Shown here one piece after another: positions 17,101-23,813 of a stretch of DNA of 23,813 nucleotides. The translations under genes were made by a program, and so were the position numbers. The stretch lies in the NCBI GenBank assembly GCA_035527455.1, contig DATLAN010000156.1, positions 1 to 23,813 on the forward strand. Direction: 5' to 3'. This DNA is from DATLAN01 sp035527455 (GTDB taxonomy: Bacteria > Planctomycetota > Planctomycetia > Pirellulales > Thermoguttaceae). Below the pieces are notes generated by a model. It was not told the origin of the DNA. It did not search any database and was given only the letters and a program-made list of their open reading frames with translations. Positions within the stretch are counted from its first letter, which is position 1. The number at the start of each line of letters is the position of its first letter.

Positions 17101-17678
17101 TTGACGGCGTGGTCGATGCTTACGGGCAACGCCAACCCCAGGGCGTTGGGCAGCGTCTTGACCGAAAGGTTCCGGACCATTGCTCCCTGCAAGACGATCC
17201 AAGGAGAGCGCCGCGTGGCGGGCACGACCTCCAGGGGCGACATTTTCAGGTCCGGGACCATGACTTGCACAACGGCCGTCGCGCCCGCGACGTTCAGCGA
17301 GAAATCGATCCACGACTCCTGGACGCCGGGATACGCCTTATAAGAGCCGGCAATATTCAAGGTGTCGGCGCCGCAGGAGATCTTTCCTGGAATGGCCCCG
17401 CCGCCCGTCCTTTTCATCTCCGCCTTCCCGAGTCCGATCTGCACCGAGGCCTTCGGCTGCGCCAGCAGCAACTGGCCGGTCACCAGATAGTCGTCCGATC
17501 CCACGTCAGCCTGCTGCAGGACGACGGGCGTGTCGCCGGACGCCGCATAAATGTTTCCCGTCTTCGCGTCGGGTTGGGAAACCGACCATGATTGCCCCGC
17601 GGCGGGCGACAGTGCCGCAAGCAGTGCCGCGAGCAATGCCAATACGGCCCCCATCGCGCACTTCTCGATCTGTCGCAT
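14184..17678 (-). CDS. large secreted glycoside hydrolase-like protein (predicted clan-A barrel), 1164 aa
   Basis: The start is ATG 17678: GGGAG lies 6 bases upstream and a signal peptide follows (MGAVLALLAALLAALSPAAG). The frame is open to 17726 but without a start context. In order it has N-terminal beta domains (30-430), an Ig-like pre-barrel domain (about 400-505, MERSPLEISY to RRDTTFVYL), and a predicted TIM barrel (about 510-880, from DSPFGIWCYW). A sandwich (about 890-960) and a C-terminal carbohydrate-binding-like module (about 985-1164, with GNGGWGKLVLELTDA and FDGWQTMPIPLPG) follow. Candidate catalytic acids are Glu653 (FILHESRFEG), Glu736 (IGLEMYG) and Glu777 (PVWLTEALYH). The last sits in the 'K-P-V-W-x-T-E' setting typical of the clan-A nucleophile. 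It is paralogous to the next gene upstream, which lies 44 bases away in the same operon. Family and substrate cannot be assigned without a search. Confidence 0.75.
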   Translation of the reverse strand: MRQIEKCAMGAVLALLAALLAALSPAAGQSWSVSQPDAKTGNIYAASGDTPVVLQQADVGSDDYLVTGQLLLAQPKASVQIGLGKAEMKRTGGGAIPGKISCGADTLNIAGSYKAYPGVQESWIDFSLNVAGATAVVQVMVPDLKMSPLEVVPATRRSPWIVLQGAMVRNLSVKTLPNALGLALPVSIDHAVNVRLIGDDAGVKLDPASLPHGVQVIDGMPFCFADSENGQAIDVLKAKQVVRKGPITEEVRKENPPCTYAELGYSLEVPGDQYSAVHLIAFSTRRPETAARVDVRVGFRGFAPRTADEWVDQAIDVPYLDDARSEKVVSSIPVKLADGSQGYLHHLRAAMPQTGQLREFSPLVVQFTRKVEVKPDEFLKRFVEPDSAAVILAVTMERSPLEISYTADQPCNLFSEGQRAIFNLKLTNRSGRKVSARAYATSSGPGLPKERNARRAEWTVEQSVALLPGQSKTVPLDATPKARGWYTCVLGVEADGRLQQRRDTTFVYLAPDTRKAREDSPFGIWCYWNSHTVIDIEGRIEKFFNIMNKGGWRWTLGGPGGGYLSAEDSAKRKEKGGQTIEDQAAIHRSMAEKYKIKVTFAKPPLKHFPVQDKEKGAYNGPFFDQEFFQTKVLPYIDWAKNVGLDNAYFILHESRFEGDAILMHFNELLGGAPYPWKPETKALFQQQLQNARDYGRAIKQAVPDAKVVMFNDGVQFVMEHLKAGFPADAFDVIGLEMYGYHYLPESQPGWLNVLADLQIAKIMQAKYGYHKPVWLTEALYHSTRPGEMWMHEQAVIMVREAMICLACGVQRMCSSNTTNDCANPYGKSLWGQAGVCFREPEYNPKTSFAMVAWLTQVLDQARYAGKLAHDSTSLHVLDFQKADGSHVYPLWVVSGKQKVTLNVQDDKAVVYDCYGNTTPAPAKDGQLVVEVTDTPVYVTGTVVTAVAGHQGIELVPPAGREVATFASAGPFARTDTADTCPKAFNMLPVVRGNYRADIADVDGKPALRIELLDDDDPRKLVARYGEFQLSRPMPLPGRPFALNVRAKGNGGWGKLVLELTDAKGKKFTSFPDGAAANRGLPYFTFDGWQTMPIPLPGRFQADASLKWPANRDWHDAGEVTYPLSLTKIIVLMRPHILYVDEQRNVENRLVYLEGLSVTEAPEGM

Positions 17679-17722
17679 CGTTCTCCCTTTCCTGAAATAG
17701 ACTCGCTGGCCGGCCCACGCCG

Positions 17723-20707
17723 TCAATCGCCCACCGTCTGCTTCACTCGCACCGTGTCGCCTTGTGCCACCACCAGATCCTTCAGGTAAATCTCGGGCCG
17801 CGGCACCGGCGCGAAGGTCCGCATGTGGAGCACCTTTTCGTTCAACTCCACCACCAGCTTTCTAAGCGTGAGCGGATAATGAACCACGCCGTCCTTGTCC
17901 CAACGCCATTGGCTGTTGGCCGGCCAACCGTAGTGCTCGCCCCGATAGTTGCCGGGCACCGGAAACGCCACATAGCGCCAGCCGTCGAAGTTGATGCGGC
18001 TCAGCCCCCAGGCGTCTTCCGTGTTCCAGTCGCAGATGCCCGGCGAGGTGAACTGCGCCAACACGTCTTTGGGGAGATAATTGGCGGGATCGTCCTTGGA
18101 CTGCGCCCCGATGGAAATCCAGCGTTGGCCCGAGGCGTCGGTCAACTCGAAGATTACCCGGCCCCAGCCTGAATTGCCGTTGACCCACAAGCCGATCTCC
18201 GTCGGCGTTCCCGGGACCGGGATTCCGCTCTTGTGGGCCAGCACCGCGTACATGGGCATGGTGTCTTTGCCGCGAGTGACGGGCCGGGGAGTCACGCGAA
18301 GGGCGCCGCCGGCGCCTTCGAAGGCCGGCACGGCCTCGAACAGGAAATCCCCTTGGCGCCGTGGGGTCATGAAGTTGTAGTACTCCAGTTCCATACTGCG
18401 GCCGCTCTCGACCACCCAATCGCCCAGGCCATCGAGAGAGGCCAGTTTGCTTGTCTGCCCATACGGTTGGTCGTCGTACACGGGCCTTCCCGACGCAGCG
18501 GCCGTGATCCGTCCCTTGCCAATCAGGTAGACCGGCGAAGATGTCAGCTTGACTTCCAGCTTCCCGCCTGCCGCAGCCGGCACGGCCTCGTTGGCCTGAT
18601 CGTCCACCAGCTTCCAGGGGCCGCTGCCGTCCAAGGAAAGCGTCACCGGCCGCCAGCCGCGGAGGGTCCAGAGCACGAATATCTGAGAGCTATCGGGCCT
18701 GGCGAACTCCACGCCATAAAGCGAAGGGCTGCCTAGCGGCACCTCACGGACGAATTTGGCGCCGTCCAGCACCAGGGTCATCGTGGCGAAGGCCACGAAG
18801 GCCGGCTTCACGTTCAGCTCCGGGTACATGTGGCAGAAGCCCGCGGAGCCCCAATGGCTCCAGCGGTAGTTGCCTCCCACGTCGGTAATGAGGCCGGGGC
18901 GGAAGACCGGCACGCCCCATGCCAGCGAGTGCATGGCATGGCGGACATAGTAGTCAGCCTGGGTCTTGAAGTCCAGGTTGCCGGGGTTCGTCGAAACGTA
19001 GCAGACCTCGTGGCATTGAGTCACCGGCTTGTCTCGATATCCATAGGCGTCGAGCATCTGCCGGTCCATCCATAGGCTGGCGTTATTGGCCAGCCAGTCG
19101 GGCGGTTGGGCCTCCGGTGGGTGGCCGAAAGACGCGTTTTCATTGCCCGCCGAGTCGAACAGTTCCGCCGGGAACTTGCGACGCAACAATTCCTCCTTGG
19201 TGGGCGCCGGGCCGTTGCCCAAGGCGAGCTTCACCGCGGGATGGCTCTGGCGCATGGCCCCGGCGGCTCCGACGGCCGAGTCCCACATGGCCTTGAACTT
19301 CGCCTCTTCGTCTTGGTCGAGCGTGTAGGCAGGTCGGTCGGTGAATACGTCCGGCACGCGAGTGATGTGCCTTCCCGAAATGCTGGTCTCGTGGAAAATG
19401 AGCGCCATCGGCGGCAGATCGGGGTTCGCGGCCAGGATCGAATCGTAAGTCTTCTTGCTGTTATTGCTCGTGATTTGGGGCTCGTTGCCCTTGACCAGGC
19501 CATACTTCCGGCGGGCTTCCACGGCGCGCTCACTAAACATGCCGTAATGCATGCCCAGCTTGACGAAAAGCGGGCCGGTCTTGTCGTAGTCGCCGCACGT
19601 GTAATGGGCGCCGGCAAAGTCATAGGTGCCAAAGGGCGATTGGTCGCGGTGCTTGCGAGTGTCTGGCGGCAATAGTGCGAAGCTCGTATCGCGACGCAGC
19701 AGCGCCTGGCGGTTGCCATCCTGGAGCGTCACGGTCAAGTCGTAGTAGCCCCGCTTGCCGACGGCCACCGGGATCGAAATATCAGCCGTCCGGCCGGGCT
19801 CGACCTGCCCGCTTCGCTGCGATTCCAACTTTGCCCCTCCCAGATGGATCGCCTGCAACGTGAGCGTGTAAGGCTGGGTCGTGGGCGTGATGTTTGTCAG
19901 CGACACTTTGAAGGTTGGCACCTGCGGCTCGACGAACGCATGCCCGCTCTCACCGCTGGTGACATGCATTTGCAGCGGGCTTTTCTCCAGCGTGATAGCG
20001 GCAATCCGCACGCCGCTGGGCAATCCCAGCGGGCGATACCTGTATCGGTTCGGATCGGGGTTCCTTCGCGCCAGGCGGACTTCCTTGGTGACTTCGATTT
20101 CTAGCGGCGTGCCGGTATCGATGTCCTGAGCGAAGGCAAAGGTGGTAGGCACCCGGACGTAGAACAGGTCTTGCCCGGCCGTCTTCACGAGGGTCTTGGG
20201 GTCTGCCTCTGTGGCCTGACTGCGCCGCGGCACCTGCCCGGCAAAATCGAACTGCACGCACTGCTGATTGCCCGTGGCGGGCACCTTGCCCATGCGCAGG
20301 GTGAAGGCGGGCGCCAGGCCCGGGTCGTCGTCCGCCACCGCCAGAACATGCGCCGCCAGATAGTCGGCCACGGGCACCTGCAGGATGGGCATGGTCGGAT
20401 CGTGTGGCTTGGCGGGGCGGGGACTCTCGTGACTCCAGGGAAAGTCTTGCACCCAGCCGCTCCATTGGGCCTCGCGGAGGCTCAGGTGGTCCTTGTCGCC
20501 CTGGGGCAGCCTGAACGGGACCGGGCCGGCGTCGGGCGGCGCCTTGCCGATCGTCTTGGCGAAGGTGTCGTTCGCGTCCTCGGAAAGATCCACCAGCAGA
20601 TATCTTCCCTCGGCGAAGGCCGGTGCGATCGTTGCGAGTGTCATCAGTAGAACAGCAATCGCGCATAAGCATTTGGACATATTCGTTACCCACTTACGGT
20701 TTCTCAT
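17723..20707 (-). CDS. large secreted glycoside hydrolase-like paralogue, 994 aa
   Basis: The start is ATG 20707, chosen because AAAGGA lies 6 bases upstream; ATG 20680 also precedes the signal (MSKCLCAIAVLLMTLATIAP). The architecture mirrors the downstream gene: a shorter N-terminal beta region, the pre-barrel Ig-like domain ending in RRDTSFALLPPDTRKHRDQS, a predicted barrel (about 350-680), and the C-terminal module (about 795-994, GNSGWGRVIFELTDASG, then INFDGWRYVAFPVPGNY). Glutamates aligned with those of the paralogue are Glu440 (LIFHETSISG), Glu523 (AGNENASFG) and Glu567 (VTQCHEVCYVSTNPGN). The last corresponds to the nucleophile position but has lost the Trp-x-Thr context, so specificity or even activity may differ. 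The strongest shared block after the barrel is WGSAGFCHMYPELNVKPAF against WGQAGVCFREPEYNPKTSF. The substrate is unknown. Confidence 0.75.
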   Translation of the reverse strand: MRNRKWVTNMSKCLCAIAVLLMTLATIAPAFAEGRYLLVDLSEDANDTFAKTIGKAPPDAGPVPFRLPQGDKDHLSLREAQWSGWVQDFPWSHESPRPAKPHDPTMPILQVPVADYLAAHVLAVADDDPGLAPAFTLRMGKVPATGNQQCVQFDFAGQVPRRSQATEADPKTLVKTAGQDLFYVRVPTTFAFAQDIDTGTPLEIEVTKEVRLARRNPDPNRYRYRPLGLPSGVRIAAITLEKSPLQMHVTSGESGHAFVEPQVPTFKVSLTNITPTTQPYTLTLQAIHLGGAKLESQRSGQVEPGRTADISIPVAVGKRGYYDLTVTLQDGNRQALLRRDTSFALLPPDTRKHRDQSPFGTYDFAGAHYTCGDYDKTGPLFVKLGMHYGMFSERAVEARRKYGLVKGNEPQITSNNSKKTYDSILAANPDLPPMALIFHETSISGRHITRVPDVFTDRPAYTLDQDEEAKFKAMWDSAVGAAGAMRQSHPAVKLALGNGPAPTKEELLRRKFPAELFDSAGNENASFGHPPEAQPPDWLANNASLWMDRQMLDAYGYRDKPVTQCHEVCYVSTNPGNLDFKTQADYYVRHAMHSLAWGVPVFRPGLITDVGGNYRWSHWGSAGFCHMYPELNVKPAFVAFATMTLVLDGAKFVREVPLGSPSLYGVEFARPDSSQIFVLWTLRGWRPVTLSLDGSGPWKLVDDQANEAVPAAAGGKLEVKLTSSPVYLIGKGRITAAASGRPVYDDQPYGQTSKLASLDGLGDWVVESGRSMELEYYNFMTPRRQGDFLFEAVPAFEGAGGALRVTPRPVTRGKDTMPMYAVLAHKSGIPVPGTPTEIGLWVNGNSGWGRVIFELTDASGQRWISIGAQSKDDPANYLPKDVLAQFTSPGICDWNTEDAWGLSRINFDGWRYVAFPVPGNYRGEHYGWPANSQWRWDKDGVVHYPLTLRKLVVELNEKVLHMRTFAPVPRPEIYLKDLVVAQGDTVRVKQTVGD

Positions 20708-20756
20708 GTTGTTCCTTTCGGCAATCGCCATCGAGTCTCCGGTTCAGTGCAGCGAG

Positions 20757-23041
20757 CTATTCGAGCGTCTCGACGCAGCTTACCCAGTTAAAGTGTCCGT
20801 AGTCGTTTTCAACGCGGATGCCGACCACGGATTGCTCGCCGGTCACGCTGACCCGAGCGGTCGTTACAGGGTTCTTCTTCTGCACCGATAGCGTGAGCGG
20901 GCCGCCCTCGACGCCGGTGACCGTCAACTGCCCCTGCTCACTGAAAGGAACGACGTTCATCGTCAAGTCGTACTGACCGGGGGCCACGCGGAACTGGAAC
21001 ATATGATCGCGTACTCGGGTCCCGTCCCGATCGAGTTTCTGGTTTTTCATCCACGGGCGGTCATCATCACGGAAGGCCGGTTTGTCAAAGCCGTAACCTC
21101 GTGCCTCCTCCCAGACGGTCGACGAGAGAACGGGCACGTAGTCCGACCGGTGTCCCTCGATGTTGTTGCGTCCCACTCCATCAGCCAAACGTTCTCGTCC
21201 GTGTGCGGAAGTCGTCGGGCACCGCCCCTGACGCCGTCCAACTGCCGGATGAGCGTGCCGAAGGTGTACCACGACGGTTTGCGCGAGAAGTCGTTGCGCA
21301 AGACTCCCGAACAGGCATGCATCGACGGCGTACTGCCGGACTCGCGGTAGACAAATACCTTGTCGATACCGTTGGCCAGACAGAGCATGACGACCCGTGG
21401 CAGCCGCGCCGCCTGAATGGCTTCGGTCGTGCCGAACGGACCGGCCGAGTCATAGCCCGTCTCGGTCATCCAGATAGGCATCTCGGCAGCGTAGCGGTCT
21501 CGCCACTGGGAAAGCTCGCGCAGATTCTCTGCAAACGTGGTGGAGCTGGTGACGTTGGCATTGCCATCGGTGGTGCATGTCTCGGGCGGCTCCTGCCCCG
21601 AGTAGAAGTGAACGTTGATCACCTCGACGAAATCCAAGGGGCACTTTCCATCCGGATAGGCACCTGCATCGAGCGGCTTCTGAAATTCCAACAATCGAAC
21701 CGCGAACGAATGGGGCGGAACTTCCATCAAGAGCGTCCCCTCTTCGACCGGCGGTCCGACGTCCGGCAGCCCGACCACCTCGTCGGCCACTCCGTCGTAG
21801 ATTCCCAGTTCTGTTGGGAAACGGATGATGTCCTCCTTCTTCCCGGCCGTTCTGTAGCGGAACTTGAGGACACGAGCCTTGAACGGCTTCTCAACAGGAA
21901 AGTCGCGCCAGCCCCACTTCTTGAAGTGATCAACGCCGCTGAGTCCCGGCACCGCGGCAAATGTCTCACCATCATCGGAGGCGAACACATCGACGAACCA
22001 CGAGTGATTCGCGTCACCACTGAGCCAAGTCATCTTTCGGATCTTGCGCACCTGGCCAAGGTCGACGAACTGGAACGCTTCGGTGTAGTGCTCCCGCTGC
22101 CACGGAGTCGTCGCCGAGGTCCAGGGCTTCCCGTCCGTGCTGCCCGGCTCGTCGACGATCTCGCCATCGACGACAAGCCAGCTCTTCGAGCCGGCCGCGT
22201 GGTCGGAGCCGAACACGGGATCGGGCAACGGCCGCGAGTAGAAAGAGGGATCTTCTTGCATGGAGTGGCGAACGGTCAGGTGTGCCGGTTCCTTCGTGAA
22301 ATTCGTCGCGACAAGAGATGCCGTCAGCACTGACCTCTGGTCGGCGGACTTCGCTGTGCCGGGCTGCACCATCTCGGGGGCGGACATGTCGATCGAGACG
22401 GCCTGCCGAGCCACGTTCTCCAATCGGGTCAATCCCACGACGGCATCGACCGTCAAGGACGTGGCCCCCGCTGCCTTGGTGAACCAAGCCACGTGGACGC
22501 TCTTCAGGGGATAGTCGGGCACCGCGTTCTTGTCCGGCTGCTCATAGGCTTGCTCGACGTCGGCGCCGGAGAGATCCAGCTCGACCCATTTCCAACCCGT
22601 CCAATCGGCCGGAACAAGGGAGATCAGCGCCTCGCCCTCGGCATCGTAAAGTTGCACGCCGAGGCGGGCCACATTAGCGGCCTCGGACAAGTGGACCCAA
22701 AGGCCGACGGTTCGCATCTCGCCCGGCACATTGTCGCGCACGGTGAAATCGCCCTTCGAGCCGGCCTGCTCCGCTTCTTCGGCTCCGAAGGTCAACGCCG
22801 TCCGGCCCAGCCTCGGATCGACATTCTCTGCCGGTGCCACGTAGGTCCCTTTGAGTTTCCAGGCACCGATGCCTACCGACGACGCGTCCTCCATGGGGTT
22901 CAGCAGAAGACGCTGCCACCCTTGCGGACCCTGAGCAATGGCGCTGCCCTGCGGAATCGCATCCTCCGATCCCATCGCACACGCACCGAACAGCATGCCG
23001 ACTGCGACCACCCACCCCCCAAGCTTCTGCCAAGTCCGCAT
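20757..23041 (-). pseudogene. decayed glycosidase-like gene (internal deletion plus frameshift)
   Basis: The 5' end is intact: GGGAG lies 6 bases before ATG 23041, then a signal peptide (WVVAVGMLFGACAMG). An N-terminal beta-sandwich module follows (LWVHLSEAANVARLGVQLYD, then YPLKSVHVAWF), then a discoidin-like domain (SWFVDVFASDDGETF). The barrel is then entered only in its second half (PLDFVEVINVHFYSG, then PIWMTETGYDSAG with the putative nucleophile Glu), so the first four or so strands are missing. Near 21165 the frame reading ENVWLMEWDAT runs into nonsense. The expected C-terminal carbohydrate-binding-like domain (VPVLSSTVWEEARGYGFDKP to the stop at 20757) continues in another frame. The damage means no full enzyme can be made. 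It heads the presumed operon, 49 bases upstream of the first intact paralogue, so its promoter may still drive those genes. A sequencing error could explain the frameshift but not the missing half barrel. Confidence 0.72.
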
Positions 23042-23158
23042 CCATCTCTCCCTCGATTAAGGAAATGTGCGTTCGAACTGCGCAAGCGGCTGCGTATATC
23101 CCAGATGAGCGAATACGCGAATCTACAGGTTACACTCGCCACCCCCCCGCGTCAAATC

Positions 23159-23326
23159 CTACAAGTTTCCGTCACTCTTCTCGAACCCGAACTCCAACTC
23201 GTTCGGCCAGTGCGGGACCCAGTTGGGATGAAAGCTCGGGCTCAACCCCTCGGCGGCCGAGCGACCCCGTGGGAACTCCATGTCGGGACCGCGGGTGGCG
23301 TGGTTGCAGGAGTGTAGCAGAACCAC
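23159..23326 (-). CDS. possible small protein or gene fragment, about 40-55 aa
   Basis: Within the 428-base gap between the decayed glycosidase gene and the next plus-strand gene, the minus strand encodes a protein-like stretch: MEFPRGRSAAEGLS, then PNWVPHWPNELEFGFEKSDG, ending at TAG 23159-23161. ATG 23281 gives 40 residues. A GTG at 23326 in the same frame, just after a stop, gives 55. The aromatic-rich second half looks like real coding sequence, not random frame. I do not recognise it and see no convincing ribosome site. It could be a small gene or the tail of an old one. Confidence 0.3.
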   Translation of the reverse strand: MVLLHSCNHATRGPDMEFPRGRSAAEGLSPSFHPNWVPHWPNELEFGFEKSDGNL

Positions 23327-23385
23327 AAGATGCTAGGCTTTGTCGGATTGTCCGGCGTGACGAGATAGAAGACGGCCGATCATGG

Positions 23386-23414
23386 TTGCAACGCGGTCAC
23401 GTGCCGGCTATGCT
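23386..23414 (+). promoter_or_regulatory. possible sigma70-type promoter for the gene at 23470
   Basis: TTGCAA (23386-23391) and TATGCT (23409-23414) are 17 bases apart and would start transcription about 50 bases before ATG 23470. Each box matches four of six consensus bases. The position is right for the gene, but the match is weak. Confidence 0.28.
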
Positions 23415-23469
23415 AAGAACAATGCTGCAGCGTCGGTGACACACGGTTGCTCAAGAGGAGAAAACTGAG

Positions 23470-23813
23470 ATGAAGTGGTCGCTAATATTGTCTGTGCTGC
23501 TGACCTGCGGGATTACGCCGGCGTGGGGCTCGACGCCGGTGATGGTGCAGGATTTCGAGAAGACTTCTGCGCAGCCTGGCGTGTGGGTGGTCAACATCCC
23601 CAACGAAAATGCGTCGGTCCGGTTGTCGACCGATCAGCCGCACGACGGGAAGCAGTGTCTGAAGTTGAATTACCACTTCGTCGGCACGGGGAACTTCCAG
23701 TACCTTGGGATCCCGAACAAGGTCAAGATTCAAGCGCCGATCCATGGGCTGCGATACTGGCTCAAAGGCGATAACTCGAAGTGTTCGTATGGGCTACAGG
23801 TGGGCGACGCCAG
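23470..23813 (+). CDS. secreted protein with N-terminal beta-sandwich module, 5' part only
   Basis: This gene starts at ATG 23470, with GAGGAG 9 bases upstream, and runs off the window after 114 codons. It opens with a signal peptide (MKWSLILSVLLTCGITPAWG) and continues VMVQDFEKTSAQPGVWVV, then DGKQCLKLNYHFVGTG and GLRYWLKGDNSKCSYGLQVG. This reads as a jelly-roll carbohydrate-binding-like domain. Its YWLKGDNSKCSYGLQVGDA lines up with RAKGNGGWGKLVLELTDA and WVNGNSGWGRVIFELTDA in the C-terminal modules of the two intact glycosidase-like genes, so it is probably another member of the family or a protein sharing its module. The rest of the protein is outside the window. Confidence 0.75.
   Translation, partial: MKWSLILSVLLTCGITPAWGSTPVMVQDFEKTSAQPGVWVVNIPNENASVRLSTDQPHDGKQCLKLNYHFVGTGNFQYLGIPNKVKIQAPIHGLRYWLKGDNSKCSYGLQVGDA

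Noticed and set aside
1..23813. CRISPR arrays, tRNA/rRNA genes, insertion-sequence ends, defence systems
   Set aside because: I saw no regularly spaced repeats, tRNA-like cloverleaf, transposase or known defence domain. The only mobility gene is the recombinase relic.

Overview
The window looks like Planctomycetota chromosome, most likely Pirellulales-like. It is GC-rich and sparsely packed with very large secreted proteins of 300-1,460 residues. It carries a dockerin-type calcium repeat tail and a PQQ-like propeller tail of the kind common in that phylum, and a large-serine-recombinase remnant that resembles planctomycete versions. This assignment is inference from protein style. I see no rRNA, tRNA or CRISPR array.

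Layout. Bases 1-2471 are a scrapyard next to one sound gene. They hold a serine recombinase remnant (30-842, minus), an intact-looking GT2-type glycosyltransferase (902-1606, plus), and a dockerin tail (minus) and a propeller tail (plus) that abut head to head near 2245, each missing its N-terminal part. Bases 2478-10611 hold two giant divergent secreted genes: a heparinase II/III-like protein with a PA14-type domain (minus), and a transglutaminase-like / discoidin / beta-helix fusion (plus). Bases 10723-11165 are a collapsed remnant of a glycosidase paralogue, lying against the start of a Tat-exported PHP-domain protein (11171-13123, plus).

Bases 13145-23041 form a minus-strand run of four genes with gaps of 49, 44 and 88 bp, so probably one operon. 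In transcription order these are a decayed glycosidase-like gene (20757-23041), two full-length paralogous secreted proteins with a predicted TIM barrel (17723-20707 and 14184-17678), and a secreted transglutaminase-like protein (13145-14095). A further secreted gene, with the same kind of beta-sandwich module at its N-terminus, starts at 23470 on the plus strand and runs off the window.

Taken together the locus looks like an extracytoplasmic carbohydrate-processing island. It combines predicted retaining-type glycosidases, a polysaccharide-lyase-like toroid, a beta-helix enzyme, carbohydrate-binding-like sandwiches, two transglutaminase folds with complete Cys-His-Asp triads, and an exported metal-dependent PHP enzyme. 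No transporter, regulator, sulfatase or TonB/SusD gene is present in the window. The most distinctive signal is a family of large glycosidase-like proteins that has duplicated in place and partly decayed. At least four copies or remnants share a roughly 180-residue module, which sits C-terminal in three and N-terminal in one, and a fifth gene starts with a similar module. The substrate cannot be told from the sequence.
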